Source: Pontibacter flavimaris
GTDB taxonomy: Bacteria > Bacteroidota > Bacteroidia > Cytophagales > Hymenobacteraceae
Reading direction: 5' to 3'
DNA length: 64,000 bases
Assembly: GCF_001907195.1 (NCBI RefSeq)
Contig: NZ_LVWA01000012.1
Coordinates: forward strand, 248,001 to 312,000
This document shows positions 62,029 through 64,000 of the stretch, piece after piece. The notes below the pieces were generated by a model that was given only the letters and a program-made list of their open reading frames with translations, was not told where the DNA came from and did no database searches. A program made the translations under genes and the position numbers. Within the stretch, counting starts at the first letter, position 1. The number at the start of each line of letters is the position of its first letter.

Positions 62029-62346
62029 ATGAACCGCATTAAACCATTCTTATTGGCCTTCCTTTTCATGGTCCCGCTTCTGTTCTCTTGCAGCCAGGGC
62101 ACCGACGTGGTGGAGTCTGGCACCTACCAGGGCACCGTGGATGAGGTAGAGCCGGAGAAAACCGAGATCTATGTAAAGACCGACGACGACAGACGCCTGG
62201 AGCTATACTTTACCGAGAACACCACCCTGACCCGCAACGGCGAAACGGTAACTTTTGACCAGCTGCAGAAAGGCCAGCGTGTAGAAGTGGAGGTAGAGAA
62301 AGTAGGCCAGCGCCTCGACCCGAAGGCAGTAAGAATCCTGGAATAG
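62029..62346 (+). CDS. Small lipoprotein with a beta-barrel-like domain
   Basis: About 105 residues from MNRIKPFLLAFLFMVPLLFSC, a lipoprotein signal with lipobox LFSC; a longer upstream frame lacks a signal. The mature part (TYQGTVDEVEPEKTEIYVKTDD and ITVTFDQLQKGQRVEVEVEK-like strands) looks like a small OB- or DUF5666-type fold. Function unknown. The DUF2231 gene begins two bases after the stop. Confidence 0.72.
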   Translation: MNRIKPFLLAFLFMVPLLFSCSQGTDVVESGTYQGTVDEVEPEKTEIYVKTDDDRRLELYFTENTTLTRNGETVTFDQLQKGQRVEVEVEKVGQRLDPKAVRILE

Positions 62347-62347
62347 C

Positions 62348-62842
62348 ATGCCTGAGCCAACATTCTGGCGAACAGAAGTATGGCATCCGCTCACGGTGCA
62401 TTTCCCGATAGCGCTGCTGACTTTTGCCACGCTTGTAAAACTGATTGCTATCTTCTTAAAGCCCGCTTCTGCTGATTTCTGGCAGAAGGCGGGTTCTTAT
62501 TTACTGTACGCCGGCGCCCTGGCCGCCTGGCTCAGCCTTTATACCGGCAACCTGGCCGATGGCGTGGTCTCCCGCAAATTATGCGACCCCACCGTGCTCA
62601 AGCAGCACCAGATTTTTGCCGAGTACCTTACCTATACTTTCACGGCCGCCGCGCTCCTGGACCTAGCCTGGCGCACGGGCCTGCTCACCTTTAAACCGCG
62701 CCTGGTGCAGGCTGTGATTCTCCTGCTGCTCGTCGCGGGCACCGGTTTCCTGACCTATGCCGGCCACCTGGGCGCCCGGGTGGTATACCAACAGGCGGGT
62801 GGCGTCTACGTGCCTTCCCCGGATTGTGCTGAGTTCAGATAA
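62348..62842 (+). CDS. DUF2231 membrane protein
   Basis: A 164-residue protein with four helices. The family hallmark is the opening WHPLTVHFPIALLTFATLV, with a conserved His-Pro and His, possible heme or metal ligands. A loop histidine and HLGARVVYQQAGGV at the end are also conserved in the family. Located between an envelope lipoprotein and a metal-efflux cluster. Role unknown. Confidence 0.85.
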   Translation: MPEPTFWRTEVWHPLTVHFPIALLTFATLVKLIAIFLKPASADFWQKAGSYLLYAGALAAWLSLYTGNLADGVVSRKLCDPTVLKQHQIFAEYLTYTFTAAALLDLAWRTGLLTFKPRLVQAVILLLLVAGTGFLTYAGHLGARVVYQQAGGVYVPSPDCAEFR

Positions 62843-62941
62843 CCTGCTTTGTATCGGACTTTAGCTGCATTTCGCCGAAACTTCATGGGAATGTTGTAAA
62901 AGTTTTTCATAATTGTATAACCATACTTGCCGCCTGGGGCT

Positions 62942-62949
62942 TACCTTTG
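62942..62949 (+). promoter_or_regulatory. Bacteroidota -7 promoter element
   Basis: TACCTTTG, 21 bases ahead of the ATG at 62971, matches TAnnTTTG. TTG triplets are present upstream but not at the 19-base spacing. Confidence 0.5.
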
Positions 62950-62970
62950 CAGCAAGTATAAACATATACC

Positions 62971-63408
62971 ATGAAGCTTTACCGCCAGGTCATATTGCTA
63001 ACCCTTACGCTGCTAGTGCTCGTCTCCTCGACGGGCATGGCCGTAGGGCTGCATATTTGTGGTGGCGAGCTGCGCGACATTACGTTGTTTGGCGCTGAGG
63101 CCGACTGTCCGATGGACATGCACCAGCCGGCAGAGAAGTTCCCCGCCTGCCATACACCGGTACTTGATCAAAAAGAGGATACCTGCTGTAAGGATCATGC
63201 CTTTGTGGTGGAGCGTCTTGACGCCACTTCCAAGCACGACGTCATCTCGCTGACCAAGCTGCAGGATCTGCAGCTGCTGGCAATAATAAAGGCGGTTATC
63301 TTCCGGTTTTATACTTCCGAAACAGATCTAGAGCCGACTTACGCGCTTTATACTTCCCCCCCGCTGGCCCGCGACATACCGGTGCTGGTGCAGTCCTTCC
63401 TTCTATAA
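62971..63408 (+). CDS. HYC_CC_PP family protein
   Basis: A 145-residue exported protein. Signal segment (about 5-24) is followed by the three family marks: His-x-Cys as GLHICGG, the double cysteine in DTCCKDH, and the proline pair in TSPPLARDIPVLVQSF. Such proteins occur next to copper/zinc RND pumps in Bacteroidota, as here, and may bind metal. Function unproven. Confidence 0.82.
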   Translation: MKLYRQVILLTLTLLVLVSSTGMAVGLHICGGELRDITLFGAEADCPMDMHQPAEKFPACHTPVLDQKEDTCCKDHAFVVERLDATSKHDVISLTKLQDLQLLAIIKAVIFRFYTSETDLEPTYALYTSPPLARDIPVLVQSFLL

Positions 63409-63505
63409 TCCCTGCTTTTTCTCGATAGCTACCCGCCCTCCGGCTGGTATGGTTTTGCGCTGCCTTTCCGGTGGCCATCCTTCCCTGCATTCAATCGATT
63501 AAAGC

Positions 63506-64000
63506 ATGTTAAACAGCGTAATAAAATTCTTCCTGGAGCAGAAACTGGTCACCGTGCTGCTCCTGCTGCTCATCCTTGGCTGGGGCATTGTCGTGTCCCC
63601 GTTCAACTGGAACGTTAACTTCCTGCCAAGCGATCCGGTTCCGGTGGATGCCATCCCGGACATTGGCGAGAACCAGCAAATCATTTTCACCGAGTGGATG
63701 GGGCGCTCCCCGCAGGACGTGGAAGACCAGATCACCTATCCCCTCACCACTTCCCTTTTGGGAATGCCGGGTGTGAAGACCATCCGCTCCACTTCCATGT
63801 TCGGGTTTTCCAGCATCTACGTCATTTTCGACGAGGACACGGAGTACTACTGGAGCCGCTCCCGCATCCTGGAGAAACTAAACTCGCTGCCCTCCGACCT
63901 GCTGCCCGACGAGGTAACGCCAAAGCTGGGCCCGGATGCCACGGCGCTGGGGCAGGTGTACTGGTACACCCTGGAAGGCCGCGACGAAGAGGGTAAGCCT
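63506..64000 (+). CDS. Heavy-metal RND efflux pump, CusA/CzcA family (5' part)
   Basis: The first 165 codons only; the gene runs off the window. MLNSVIKFFLEQKLVTVLLLLLILGWG is the first membrane helix. Then come [44 protein letters not shown] and the STSMFGFSSIYVIFDEDTEYYWSRSRI segment, typical of CusA/CzcA pumps that expel Cu, Ag, Co, Zn or Cd. Metal specificity cannot be judged from this part. It follows the HYC_CC_PP gene by about 100 bases. Confidence 0.93.
   Translation, partial: MLNSVIKFFLEQKLVTVLLLLLILGWGIVVSPFNWNVNFLPSDPVPVDAIPDIGENQQIIFTEWMGRSPQDVEDQITYPLTTSLLGMPGVKTIRSTSMFGFSSIYVIFDEDTEYYWSRSRILEKLNSLPSDLLPDEVTPKLGPDATALGQVYWYTLEGRDEEGKP

Noticed and set aside
1..64000. TATACTTTG as the Bacteroidota -7 promoter element
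   Set aside because: The consensus TAnnTTTG needs two bases between TA and TTTG; TATACTTTG has three or one. The word is also abundant inside genes on both strands.

Overview
The window comes from a member of the Bacteroidota, most probably a Hymenobacteraceae/Pontibacter-like bacterium (order Cytophagales). The taxon is an inference. It rests on a carboxypeptidase-regulatory/TonB outer-membrane receptor, two ECF sigma/anti-sigma pairs of Bacteroidota type, DUF4097 proteins, a heavy-metal cluster with a HYC_CC_PP protein, a -33/-7 promoter matching TTG-N19-TAnnTTTG, and extreme enrichment of the word AAGTATAAA. I recognised no rRNA, tRNA or CRISPR array.

Layout. 1-499: 5' part of a zinc alcohol dehydrogenase. 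798-3919: a MacAB/LolCDE-like export operon (adaptor, permease, ATPase). 4667-12544: DoxX, a giant AsmA-family protein, a small hydrophilic protein, a DacB-type peptidase, a low-complexity protein and DUF1543. 12624-15759: operon of ECF sigma, HEAT-repeat anti-sigma and two DUF4097 adhesin-like proteins. 15904-18396: TonB-type receptor. 18697-24104: a MacB-like permease divergent from an NtrC/NtrY-like two-component pair, with a sigma-54 promoter and paired enhancer sites between them. 24195-28708: an unknown protein, then a VWA protein divergent from a second ECF sigma and an anti-sigma/TonB fusion. 28759-32540: VOC protein, GhrA-like dehydrogenase, small membrane protein and SelO. 32541-33410: repeat-rich gap. 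33411-41083: complete branched-chain amino acid operon ilvE-D-B-N-C-A, read leftward behind two tandem leader-peptide attenuators (41118-41461). 41531-43903: class IV aminotransferase, P1 peptidase and a 38-residue membrane protein. 44132-60469: CBS protein and a full complex I operon (nuoA-N with fused nuoCD). 60534-64000: outer-membrane-like protein, CAT-fold protein, lipoprotein, DUF2231 protein, HYC_CC_PP protein and the start of a CusA-type metal efflux pump.

The strongest signals outside genes are these. (1) Two consecutive Leu/Ile/Val-rich leader peptides, each followed by an intrinsic terminator and each carrying a segment able to form an antiterminator, lie behind a canonical Bacteroidota promoter ahead of ilvE. 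(2) The word AAGTATA/TATACTT occurs at least twenty times more often than chance, in genes, spacers, terminator stems and hairpin loops. (3) A GG-N10-GC sigma-54 promoter has two 14-bp operators 21 bp apart, at enhancer distance. (4) Intergenic repeats occupy the spacers of the nuo operon, and a one-base frameshift breaks a DUF4242 gene inside it.
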